From Schizochytrium sp. CCTCC M209059 (Eukaryota > Sar > Bigyra > Thraustochytrida > Thraustochytriidae): 64,000 nt of DNA. The notes under the pieces are model-generated. The model made no database searches. It was not told the origin of the DNA and saw only the letters and a program-made list of their open reading frames with translations. Positions within the stretch are counted from its first letter, which is position 1, and every line of letters begins with the position of its first letter. The stretch covers positions 807,392 through 871,391 of the forward strand of contig KN805373.1 in the NCBI GenBank assembly GCA_000818945.1, written 5' to 3'. Below, piece after piece: positions 8,723 to 17,194 of the stretch. A program made the position numbers and the translations under genes.

Positions 8723-10639
8723 TTACACAAGTGGTGAAGCCGGAATCACGCTGCAGGGCGAAGCAGGAAGTTCATCCCAATAACCTTCGGGAGTTGGAGG
8801 TAAAGGCTGCTCTCGGACACTGCCCTCGCCGTTTTGGTGAAGCGAGTCAGTCATTTGAGGAGATGCGTGTCTCACTTTCCTCTTTTTCACTTTTGCTCTC
8901 GTTGCTTTTGCCTCCTCTGCAACGGCCTCGATGGGTCTCTTGCTGGCAACGACGCGGAGAAGTGGAAGTGAGGAAGAGGAGGGCGATGCAGAGTGGCGGA
9001 CCTGAACGCGTAATGCACTGAAACTCGTCTTGGTCTGTGCGCTGTTCAAGTGGTCGTGAGCAAAGCTTACTGCACGCGGAGTTCGATGAGGCCTCTCCGA
9101 CATGTTCTCGACAGAAACTGTGATTCGGCGGCTCGAAGAACCATTCTTGCCAAGCTCTTCCGGCTGGTTTTCTGCAACTTTTCCGTGGAGATCAGCATCA
9201 GCATCAGCATCAGCATCAGCGCCTTCTTCTTGTTCTTCTTCGTCGTCGACATCGTCATCATCATCGTCGCCATCATCACCAAAGAGAGCTTGATGAAAGC
9301 GCATGACTTTGGGGTGAACGCACACGCAGTTCTCGTCGAGATTCTCAATTTCAAGATTGGAGTGAGACGATGTTCGTGTGAGCGCAGTGTAGACTTGTCC
9401 CACCGAGAAGACACCGTCAAGATCGACACGTACAGAGGACAGCTCCAGACCTTGTGCTTTGTGAATTGTCATTGCAAATCCTAAAGACAGTGGAAGCTGC
9501 CATCGCGAGACAGTGGCACATTCGGCTTGGCCGTGTAAAGCAACGTCTGTCTGGCATGGCTCCACGCGTCGCGTCACAGGATCCCCTCCCGCGACACAAA
9601 ATTTGACGAGAGGCACGAGATCCACATTCTCCATAGCAGGATCGGCGGGCCTTTCAAACCCAACAACCGTGCCGCGCAGACCGTTGACGAGACCGGCGCG
9701 CGCGTCAAGGTTGACAAGAAGGACGACCGGTACGCCCATTGCGAGACGGAGGACTCGGGGGAGTGGGCACGCGTTGTCGATTGCAGCCTCAAGTGCTGGG
9801 TTGTTCGGCGAGTCTTCAGCGAGAAATTCGCGAACCAGGACGCCCTTGAGTGCGAGTCGTCGCAAGTGAGACTCGTTGATGGAGTTGACCTGGGTATTCC
9901 GAGGGCAGAGGTACGTAGGCTCCTGTCCTGTGCGAGGAGCTCGAGCGGGGCAATGTTTGCGAAGCCAGTCCGCGGCCTGAGGGGTGAGGTCGCCACGACG
10001 GATCTGATTCAAGCAATCCAAAAAGACACTCTGCCCCGTATCAGAAATACGGAAACACCGATCGAGATTCACAATGCACCCTTGCTCGCGAGAGAAAATC
10101 TGGTTCCACGTCTCAGACTCGAAGGCAAACCCGTGATCCGCGTCCACGGGCGGGAGCTGCGCAAAGTCGCCAACCAGCACAAGTTGAATGCCGCCAAAAG
10201 CGCGTTTGCCGAGCTTTGCAGGTCGTACTTTGCGCGCTACAAACTTTAGCGTGTCAAAAAGGGTTGCAGAGAGCTGTGACACCTCATCGATGACGAGAAC
10301 TTTGCACCTTGACCAGCGTCTTCTCGCGGCACTGTTTCCGCGAACGGAGGCTGCGAGCCTCTCTTTTGACCCGCGCGCGAGACCTATACCGGCAAACTGA
10401 TGTAGGGACGACGCCCCCGTGAAGTTGGCAGCTGCGAGTCCTGTCGGCGCCGTCACGGCAACTTTGTCCGCGCCGTGTTGCTCGCGCAGGGCGTCAACGA
10501 TGCTGCGAGCGGCGGTTGACTTTCCGCATCCTGCGCCTCCCGTCACAAAGAGATGTCTCCCGGCCTGGGCAGCGCGCAAGCAGCACTTTTGTCGCCGCGA
10601 GAGCGAGTCGGCTGGGCGTGTCGTCCTCGTCGCGGTCAT
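8723..10639 (-). CDS. PIF1: PIF1-family DNA helicase
   Basis: ATP-dependent 5'-3' DNA helicase of superfamily 1B, 638 residues. Visible motifs: Walker A GGAGCGKS (34-41), AVTAPTGLAA (61-70), Walker B VLVIDEVSQL (114-123), VGDFAQLPPV (156-165), and in the C-terminal half AMTIHKAQGLEL and VYTALTRTSS, the SF1B motifs V and VI. A D/E-rich tract (DDDDDDVDDEEEQEEG) and an Ala-Asp repeat encoded by a hexanucleotide run follow the helicase core; the tail is Ser/Lys-rich and disordered. PIF1 proteins act in telomere, mitochondrial DNA and G-quadruplex maintenance; which applies here is not shown. A second open frame upstream (to 10793) might supply an extra 5' exon, with a CTGAC plus pyrimidine-rich stretch just before this ATG, but I could not establish it. 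It ends 111 bp from Atg10, tail to tail. Confidence 0.88.
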   Translation of the reverse strand: MTATRTTRPADSLSRRQKCCLRAAQAGRHLFVTGGAGCGKSTAARSIVDALREQHGADKVAVTAPTGLAAANFTGASSLHQFAGIGLARGSKERLAASVRGNSAARRRWSRCKVLVIDEVSQLSATLFDTLKFVARKVRPAKLGKRAFGGIQLVLVGDFAQLPPVDADHGFAFESETWNQIFSREQGCIVNLDRCFRISDTGQSVFLDCLNQIRRGDLTPQAADWLRKHCPARAPRTGQEPTYLCPRNTQVNSINESHLRRLALKGVLVREFLAEDSPNNPALEAAIDNACPLPRVLRLAMGVPVVLLVNLDARAGLVNGLRGTVVGFERPADPAMENVDLVPLVKFCVAGGDPVTRRVEPCQTDVALHGQAECATVSRWQLPLSLGFAMTIHKAQGLELSSVRVDLDGVFSVGQVYTALTRTSSHSNLEIENLDENCVCVHPKVMRFHQALFGDDGDDDDDDVDDEEEQEEGADADADADADLHGKVAENQPEELGKNGSSSRRITVSVENMSERPHRTPRAVSFAHDHLNSAQTKTSFSALRVQVRHSASPSSSSLPLLRVVASKRPIEAVAEEAKATRAKVKKRKVRHASPQMTDSLHQNGEGSVREQPLPPTPEGYWDELPASPCSVIPASPLV

Positions 10640-11178
10640 CTTGGGTAGAAGGCCGACTGTCAGCGGGTCGTTTCTTCGGCTCGAAACGTAGGCTAGCTTG
10701 CGCTTTTGGTTGATGGGTTCTGTCTACGTTTGCTGTAGGAACTGCGTTCTGGCGGAACTCACGCAACGCATCGGCTGGGACCGCACAGTCCACACTAAAG
10801 AAATTTACAGTCGACGTAGACGCATGAGGTCCTAGACATCCAGACGAATTCTCAATTGTTTTTTCTTAAAATGATTACAGACAGATCGACCACGCTGATT
10901 GGTCCCCATCGACGGACGCCTTTTGGGTAGCCAAAAAAGGAAAAGAAAACAGGCACTCCTGCAGTCAGACAGTCAGATACTTGCGTGCGCGGCAGCATCA
11001 TATGGGTTTGTTTCCTCTTGGCGCGTACTTCGAAAGAGAAACTTTAGAAAGGAATTGCCATGAGCACGAGAGCAAAGCAAAACAAAGCAAAGCAAAGCAA
11101 AGCAAAGCAAAGCAAAGCAATATCGCAATTTGGCGTGGCCTAAGCTCCGTGAGTGCGTGCGTCGCACGCTGACACGCT
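10640..11178. other. Intergenic region with AAAGC pentamer array
   Basis: Promoter side of PIF1 and 3' side of the next minus-strand gene. The distinctive content is a pentanucleotide array (11071-11120). No conserved ORF seen. Confidence 0.65.
11071..11120. repeat. (AAAGC)n pentanucleotide array
   Basis: About ten copies of AGCAA/AAAGC, one of them AAAAC. It is a third-codon-neutral noncoding tract in the spacer. Confidence 0.92.
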
Positions 11179-14118
11179 TCACGAAGACTTCGAGTTGGCT
11201 TTCAGGAGAGAAGAAATGGTAGGGATGGACTTGGTTCCACCGGATTTCATGCGGCGCTGGCGCTGAACGTCGGGCGCTGGGTCAGAGACGGCGTTTGCGC
11301 AGGCTATGCAAGAGTCCGAACTGTGTGCGGCCTTGATAAAGTCGAGAATCTCGCTGTCCGACCAGTCGCGCACCTGCAAAAGCTGGTCGCGAGCCTGTGC
11401 CACAAGCACCGCGTTGTCGGAGTTCTGCTGGTGCAGCGTCAGCAACTTACTCATGAGCCGCGATCGTGAACGCGTATAATTCTGCTTGAAGATCGGCGGA
11501 TCTCCCTGATACTGTGACAATTCCCAGGCGCAGCAGGTCTCACAGTCGCAACAGAACAAAAGTGTACTCTCCACCTCACCAGGTGACAAAAAGTTTGCCA
11601 GACGAGCATGAACGCTGGGAATCGAGTTTGGCCCACACAAATGAGTGTCACGCAACAGGTTCTGGAGCTCAACGCGGGACGACTCGTTCCAGTCGGCCAG
11701 GACTGCGCCCGGCGACTGGCCATCCTTTGTCCCGCTCTCTTCGCCAAAGATGCGCTGGTGCAGGTGTTTGGAGATTTCCGGCAATGGTATCGAGGCCCTC
11801 AGTTCCTCGCGCAAGGCCTTTTCCAGGTCTGCGAGGTCGCCGAGCCCGCGAATCTTCCGCCAAAAGGCCATTTGGGGACGATTGCGACGCTCTTGGAACA
11901 AAAGCTTGAGCTTCTGCTTAAAGTCGTTCTCGCGCGGGAAGAGCTGAGCGGCCCAACCAATTTTCTCGCTCATCGAGTAGTAAAAAGACTTCCAATCGCG
12001 CTCTTTGCGCCGATTCAAACTCAACGTGTCAGCAATGAGTTTATAAAACTCAATGTGTTGCGCAAGCGTCATGCTTTTGGGGGCCTCTGAGCTTTGCCTT
12101 CGCTTTCTCAACCCCAGACTGCCGCGAGAGTTCCGCGAACCCCGCGAACCGCGCGAGCCCTCGCTCGCGTCGCTGTACACGGACCCAACTTGGCTGACGC
12201 GGTCATCGTCTGCGCCGGCCGCAAAACCGGATCCGCTGGCGCTGACGTTTCCGGCTGATACACATCGACGGAGCGTTGCGCCCGAACCATTTGCCTTGTT
12301 GTTGAAACCATTGAGCCCAATCGCAGAACCATCACCCAGGTCGCCCTGGCCATGCACCACGGGGTGAATCGTGAGAGTTGGAGGCATTTCATTCATGAGG
12401 GGCGGCACCAGCTCGGTCGGGGGGTCAAAAGAAGGCGGCGAAGGCCTCCTGTCCTCGGCCCAGCTGCGAGATCGCGACAATGAGGACTTGGGCTGGGACA
12501 TGGGAAGTAGGTTCTGAGCAGGCAAGTTTTGCTCGCTTTCCTCATCGGGTACAGTGTTGCTCGAAGATTGCCTTTGAACAAGCACTCGGCGTTGCTGTAC
12601 ATCATCTTGCCCGTTGTGTCCTTGGAAAGTGTTGGATTGCGGTGAAGTAGATGGCGGCGCGAAGAAGCCAGCTCCCGAATCCGAAAGGTTATCGTCGAAG
12701 AAAGTTCCACTCGCAGAGCGTGCTGGACGCTGCATGTCCATGTACCTGGGGCCGAGGCCGAGATCCAGCCCAAAGTTAGACTCGAGCGTGTCGATGAGCA
12801 CAGAGAGCCCTTCACCGTTTTCTTGTACAGCAGCCCGCTTCTCGGAGTCGTCTCCCGCAACGTCCAATAGGTCTGCCGCCGTTTGCGCGTCCTCGCTGAG
12901 CCTTCGAAAGGTCTCGTAGGCCAGCTTTTTGTAAAAACATTTGAGCTTTCCGGTTAGCGCCCTTTCGTCTTGCATTTCCACCCGGACAGCATCCGCGAGG
13001 TCTACGCAACCCCGTTGCTCCAGCAGCGGCGCCAGCGTCTTGCAGGCAAAGTCGCGAACACGCTTGGTCATGTACGAAGTGTTCTTGCGCGTTTGGTCGT
13101 GGCATCTCTTTGTCCATTGCTGCCGCGGCGTCGCCCGGAAGGCCAACCAGAACACTTCGTCGCGAAAGATATCAGGTTTTTCGAGACAAGATCGAAGCTG
13201 TTTGACGATTTCGTGCACCGGGTCCGTGTCGGTCGTGAGGAAGATGACCGGGTCCGTCTGCGTGCGCGAATGCGTGCTCTTACAATCGTCGTCCTCATCC
13301 GGGTCATCGTAGTGTCCGTTCCAGTCTACGCTTGCGAATTCTCGTTGCAGAAGCAAGTCGGGTTCCCCGTGCGCTAGCCCGACGCCCGGAGTCACCCGCT
13401 GGAAATAATGAAGGTTGGAGTTGCCATTGACGTCAGGATCGGGGTGCTCGTGAAGGGCCGCAAACTCGTCCCCGTCTGCACTCAAAAGAGGAGCAAGGTC
13501 CATTTGTCGAAGGTTACTGGTGATGAGATCGGATTCGCTCGACTCCCTACCGTTGCTCTGATTCGTCCTTGTACCTGCGAGCCTTGCAGGATGTTGGGGA
13601 GTCAAGTCGGATACTTCTTCAGAGGGAAAGAGCGAGGAAGAGGAAGAAAGTAGCGACGACGAGGAGGATGCACCTGGGCCCAAGCCGGGCGGCTCACGGA
13701 TGAAAACATTGAGCGAGGGCCGTCGAATATGACCAGATTCGCTTGGTGCTGCAGGCGAGGACACAGATCTTCCGAGCCGCACCCCAGAAGATTGTTGCAG
13801 TGTCGCGGGTTGTCCTTGTTGTTGCCGTTGCTGATGCTGGTTGTGTTGCGCCTGGTACGCTTGCTCTTGAAACACACCATCTTCGTGATGGTTCATTTGC
13901 GGAGGCTGCAGCGTCACGCGAGTTTGCGCATGGTCTTGTTCTGCGTCCATGCCATCAGGAATGTCGTCGTCAATTATGACACTGTAGCCGCCATCGCTCT
14001 CGAGGATTCCGCCGAGCTCGAGCGAGTGCATGCGACCGGCAGTGGCCAGACGCGGCGGTAGCAGCGGCGGCGGCGGCGGCAGCGGCGCCGTAGGCGCCGA
14101 GGCCTGGGTCTGGTCCAT
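11179..14118 (-). CDS. Large protein of unknown function with CxCxxC motif
   Basis: About 979 residues. I do not recognise the family. The first 300 residues are disordered (Pro, His/Gln and Ser tracts). Two ordered helical regions follow: one around VHEIVKQLRSCLEKPDIF...EVFWLAFRATPRQQW, and one around LAQHIEFYKLIADTLSLNRR...FYYSMSEKIGWAAQLFP. Between them is a Ser/Asn-rich linker. Near the C-terminus LLFCCDCETCCAWEL gives a dense cysteine cluster, with a second pair CIAC about 80 residues later, possibly a metal site. The open frame continues upstream to 14424, but that stretch reads a GACA repeat as Ser-Val-Cys-Leu and an Arg-rich leader, so I place the start at 14118 (MDQTQ). Function unknown; nucleic-acid or scaffold roles are only guesses. 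Confidence 0.7.
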   Translation of the reverse strand: MDQTQASAPTAPLPPPPPLLPPRLATAGRMHSLELGGILESDGGYSVIIDDDIPDGMDAEQDHAQTRVTLQPPQMNHHEDGVFQEQAYQAQHNQHQQRQQQGQPATLQQSSGVRLGRSVSSPAAPSESGHIRRPSLNVFIREPPGLGPGASSSSSLLSSSSSLFPSEEVSDLTPQHPARLAGTRTNQSNGRESSESDLITSNLRQMDLAPLLSADGDEFAALHEHPDPDVNGNSNLHYFQRVTPGVGLAHGEPDLLLQREFASVDWNGHYDDPDEDDDCKSTHSRTQTDPVIFLTTDTDPVHEIVKQLRSCLEKPDIFRDEVFWLAFRATPRQQWTKRCHDQTRKNTSYMTKRVRDFACKTLAPLLEQRGCVDLADAVRVEMQDERALTGKLKCFYKKLAYETFRRLSEDAQTAADLLDVAGDDSEKRAAVQENGEGLSVLIDTLESNFGLDLGLGPRYMDMQRPARSASGTFFDDNLSDSGAGFFAPPSTSPQSNTFQGHNGQDDVQQRRVLVQRQSSSNTVPDEESEQNLPAQNLLPMSQPKSSLSRSRSWAEDRRPSPPSFDPPTELVPPLMNEMPPTLTIHPVVHGQGDLGDGSAIGLNGFNNKANGSGATLRRCVSAGNVSASGSGFAAGADDDRVSQVGSVYSDASEGSRGSRGSRNSRGSLGLRKRRQSSEAPKSMTLAQHIEFYKLIADTLSLNRRKERDWKSFYYSMSEKIGWAAQLFPRENDFKQKLKLLFQERRNRPQMAFWRKIRGLGDLADLEKALREELRASIPLPEISKHLHQRIFGEESGTKDGQSPGAVLADWNESSRVELQNLLRDTHLCGPNSIPSVHARLANFLSPGEVESTLLFCCDCETCCAWELSQYQGDPPIFKQNYTRSRSRLMSKLLTLHQQNSDNAVLVAQARDQLLQVRDWSDSEILDFIKAAHSSDSCIACANAVSDPAPDVQRQRRMKSGGTKSIPTISSLLKANSKSS

Positions 14119-15587
14119 GACGACCGCCGCGTGCGCGTGCGCGTGCTCCTCGCAACCCAGGCCACCTCGCGACCGGGTCGCGCTTTCTCCTCGCTCCCGC
14201 CCCCCCCCCCGCCCCTTCCGAGCCCTCCGCCTCGCGGGGTCCGCCTGCCTCGCGCTCTGCCGCCGACCAGGCTCCCTGTTGAGGCAAGCCGCACTGTCGC
14301 GTCCCGTGCCCGTCGTGCGCGTGCGCGAGCACAGACAGACAGACAGACAGACAGATAGACAGACAGACAGGACAGTCACGGCAGCAGCCTTCACTTGGCG
14401 CTGCGCGATGGCCGACTTGCCCAAGGCTGCGCACAGTCAGTGTCTCCGGACTTGCCAGTCGACAATCGATGGCACGCCAGCACCTAGCTGCACGCTCCGA
14501 TCGGTTCGTTTAGGTTACGAAACGCCTCAGGAAACGCCAAAAGAAAATGGAGAATTTTATTCCAAAAAAAAAAAAAGCCCCCTGCTTTTCCGGTTGATGA
14601 ATTTTCGTGAACGTAGGCCTGAGCTGCACGCCGGGATCGTCTCAGGATCCCGCAGGGCACCCGGCTCGCTCGCCATAGCGGAGGCAGGCCTCGCTGAAGG
14701 CGAGTAGGCCCCTCGGCGGTTCTCGCGAGCCTCCGCGATACGCCGCTTCGGTGCGGACTTCGCGAATGACCGATCATGGCGAGTGAAAATCGGGATCATC
14801 TTCTTCAGAAAAAAAGAAGAAGAAGAAGAAGAAGAAGAGAACTTGAGCAAAGAACTTGCCTGTCCTGTCATCAAAGAGCCTAGTTTCGACGCAAGGCGGC
14901 TTGCGTAGCTGGCTGTTCTTGGCCGGACGCAGAACGAGACCCAAAAGTAAGCCAAGACAAAGGCAAGCAAGGCCAAGGCCAAGGCCAGCAAGCAACAGCA
15001 AGCAAGCAAGCAAGCAAGCAACCATGGCAAAAAGAAGAAAGGAAAGACCCGTAAAAACTATTAGGCTTCGTACTGGGCCTACTCGTAGGCGTCTGTCTGT
15101 CTGTACGAGGTGCATGGTCTAGTAGTACTAAACTCGTAAACAAAGCCCGATCTCGCGTTCGTTCGCTCTCGTGCAAGGCGCAGGCGCTCGACGGCGCGCG
15201 ACGGCGCGCAGACGCTCGCAGGCGGCGCGGCAGACGGGCAACGGCGCAGACCGCTCGGCGCGCGCTCCGTGTGGCATCCACCCCTTGTGCCCGCCCTTGG
15301 GCAGCGGCGGGGCGGACGGCGACAGCCGCGAAGACGTCGCGGCTGGCGGCGAAAGTAGGCGAGGCTAGGCCAGGCCAGGAGAGGCTAGGTAGAGGCGCTC
15401 GAGAACGCGGCGCGACGAGGCGAGGCGAGGCGCGCAGAACCCGCTCGCTGCACGGAGGGCGGAGGCGGGCAGCGTCAGCGTCAGCGACCAGCAGAAGGCC
15501 CGCCGCGTCGTCGTCAGGCGAGCGGCCCCGTCGCAGAAGAGAGAGAGAGAGAGAGAGAGGGCGAAAAACAAAAACAGAGGCACGACG
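14119..15587. other. Divergent intergenic region with several microsatellites
   Basis: Between the unknown gene (-) and the Ser-rich gene (+). It holds (GACA)n at 14331-14371, a poly-A run near 14565, (GAA)n at 14810-14839, CAAG-type repeats at 14955-15020, a TAGTAGTACTAAA motif at 15120-15132, a strongly GC-rich block (15170-15530) and GA repeats just before the + start. Long frames in the GC-rich block on either strand show no recognisable protein. Confidence 0.65.
14331..14371. repeat. (GACA)n tetranucleotide repeat
   Basis: About ten copies of GACA with one ATAG interruption, in the probable 5' leader of the minus-strand gene. A second, longer GACA array lies at 62147-62209 in another divergent spacer. 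Confidence 0.92.
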
Positions 15588-16763
15588 ATGACGCGCGTTT
15601 CGGCTGGCGGCACGGAGCGGGCGCTCACGGAGGCGCAAAAGGAGTTCTCTGAGGCCGTCCAGAGAGAACTTGCTCGGCTTCGGAAACATGGGCTTACGCA
15701 AGAATATGCCGTGCGCGTCTTGCTCGAGCGGCTGGGTGGTGCGGTCCCTGTCACGGACCCAACAGAGGTGAGCACAATGATGAAACGTCGCGGTGTCTCC
15801 GAGGAGGACGCGGTCCGGGCCTTGACGGTGATGCGTGAGCTCCGCCGTCTACGCGCTGAAGAAAACCTTGGCGACGTTGATGCTGTTCGCCGTCTCACCA
15901 AGCAGGTCCAGACACCGGTCATCGGTGCGAGATCCAACAAAAAGCGCAGTCGAACCGACTCGAGCTCTTCGGCGGTATCGCGTCTCACAAAACGTCTGCA
16001 GCGACTTGTTAGCCGCCCTTCGCACGCTGATACGCAACCAGGGTCCCGTCCTGGTATGTCCTCATCTTATTCGTCGGCGACGACCTCGCCTTCTACCAGG
16101 CCGGCCCCGCCCGCCTCGTCGTCGTCGTCGTCGTCATCTTCCTCTTCTTCCTCATCCTCCTCCTCCTCCTGTTCCACTTCGTCATCGTCAAACGCTGCTG
16201 CATCAGTCGCAGCGGTGCGCGAAGATGCAAAGGCGGGACAGTCCGACAAAACTGCTTCCTCAGCAACCTTATCGACGTTCATTAAACATGGAGGGAATGC
16301 TTCCTTGTCATTTCAAGATTTGGAAAAGAAGGCCCGTTTCGCTGACTCGGGTCCAGCAGCAGCGACATCAACAGTAGCAGCAGGATCAAAAACGGCAGTA
16401 CCAGCAACTGCATCAGCATCTGCATCGGCAACGTCAATGAACAATCTTGCTGAAACCGTTGCCTCAACAGCGACAAGCGGTGAACGTGATGCCGACAGCA
16501 ACGAGAATGCAAATGTAGCAAAGGGGTCACTCGCTTCTGATTCAAACAAGAAATCGAGAGATGCAGATGCGAAGATCACGCCCGAAGTTGGAGATGCGAC
16601 GAGCGCAAAGGCAAGCGCGGAGGAAGATGATAATAACGAAGAGAGCAAGAAAACGACTACGACAGCAAACTCGAGACGCCGTGGCAAGCGCACACGCGCG
16701 GAGCGGTCAGATTCTAGCGAAGCGACGGAGTCGCCACGGATGCGCCGTTTGCGCAAACGATGA
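15588..16763 (+). CDS. Ser-rich, disordered protein with N-terminal helical domain, unknown
   Basis: 391 residues. The first 110 residues look folded: two helical units, ERALTEAQKEFSEAVQRELA...GLTQEYAVRVLLERLG and VSTMMKRRGVSEEDAVRALTVMRELRRLR, that resemble each other and suggest a duplicated UBA/CUE-like helical bundle (inference). The rest is disordered: basic RSNKKRSR stretch, long Ser tract encoded by TCG/TCC/TCT triplets (about residues 170-205), Ala/Thr-rich linker and a C-terminal RRRGKRTRAER basic cluster that could be a nuclear localisation signal. No enzyme motif is present. Start 15588 is the first ATG after a GA repeat; the frame is intronless. Function unknown. Confidence 0.65.
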   Translation: MTRVSAGGTERALTEAQKEFSEAVQRELARLRKHGLTQEYAVRVLLERLGGAVPVTDPTEVSTMMKRRGVSEEDAVRALTVMRELRRLRAEENLGDVDAVRRLTKQVQTPVIGARSNKKRSRTDSSSSAVSRLTKRLQRLVSRPSHADTQPGSRPGMSSSYSSATTSPSTRPAPPASSSSSSSSSSSSSSSSSSCSTSSSSNAAASVAAVREDAKAGQSDKTASSATLSTFIKHGGNASLSFQDLEKKARFADSGPAAATSTVAAGSKTAVPATASASASATSMNNLAETVASTATSGERDADSNENANVAKGSLASDSNKKSRDADAKITPEVGDATSAKASAEEDDNNEESKKTTTTANSRRRGKRTRAERSDSSEATESPRMRRLRKR

Positions 16764-17194
16764 TATTGATTATCTAAAAACAAAAAGCTTACAAAATGAA
16801 AACACGAGATTTGATTACGCACAAGCAGCCTCGCCCGAAGACGTTTTCTTTAAAACCCACGTATCAGGCATTTTTTTCTCCCAGAAAAAGCAGACCAAAT
16901 CAGACTAGATCAAGGCGAAGCGAAGCAAAGCAAAGACAAGACAAGATAAGGCAAGTCAAGTCAAGACAAGACAAGACAAGTCAAGTCAAGACAAGACAAG
17001 ACAAGACAAGACAAGACAAGACAAGACAAGACAAGACAAGACAAGCAAAAAAACCTTCCTCTTCGTTTTCTGTTCACATTCTTTTTGCAACTTTTCCCTT
17101 TTCTCTTTTCCTTTTCTTCTATCACGTTTACCTTGTCAGGATTGTGCACGACCCCGCTCGCCTCTGGAGGAGATCTCCACAGAGTACAACCCGC
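16764..17194. other. Convergent intergenic region with ACAAG array
   Basis: Tail-to-tail spacer. Dominated by the pentanucleotide array described separately; the rest is T-rich 3' UTR-like sequence. Confidence 0.7.
16935..17045. repeat. (ACAAG)n pentanucleotide array
   Basis: Around 20 copies of ACAAG, with GTCAAG variants at the 5' end. Preceded by AAGCGAAGC-type degenerate copies. This is the third distinct pentamer array in the window after TCTGC and AAAGC. Confidence 0.93.

Noticed and set aside
14880..15701. 273-residue minus-strand frame in the GC-rich divergent spacer
   Set aside because: Arg/Ala/Ser composition from GC-rich DNA; overlaps the start of the next gene; no motif.
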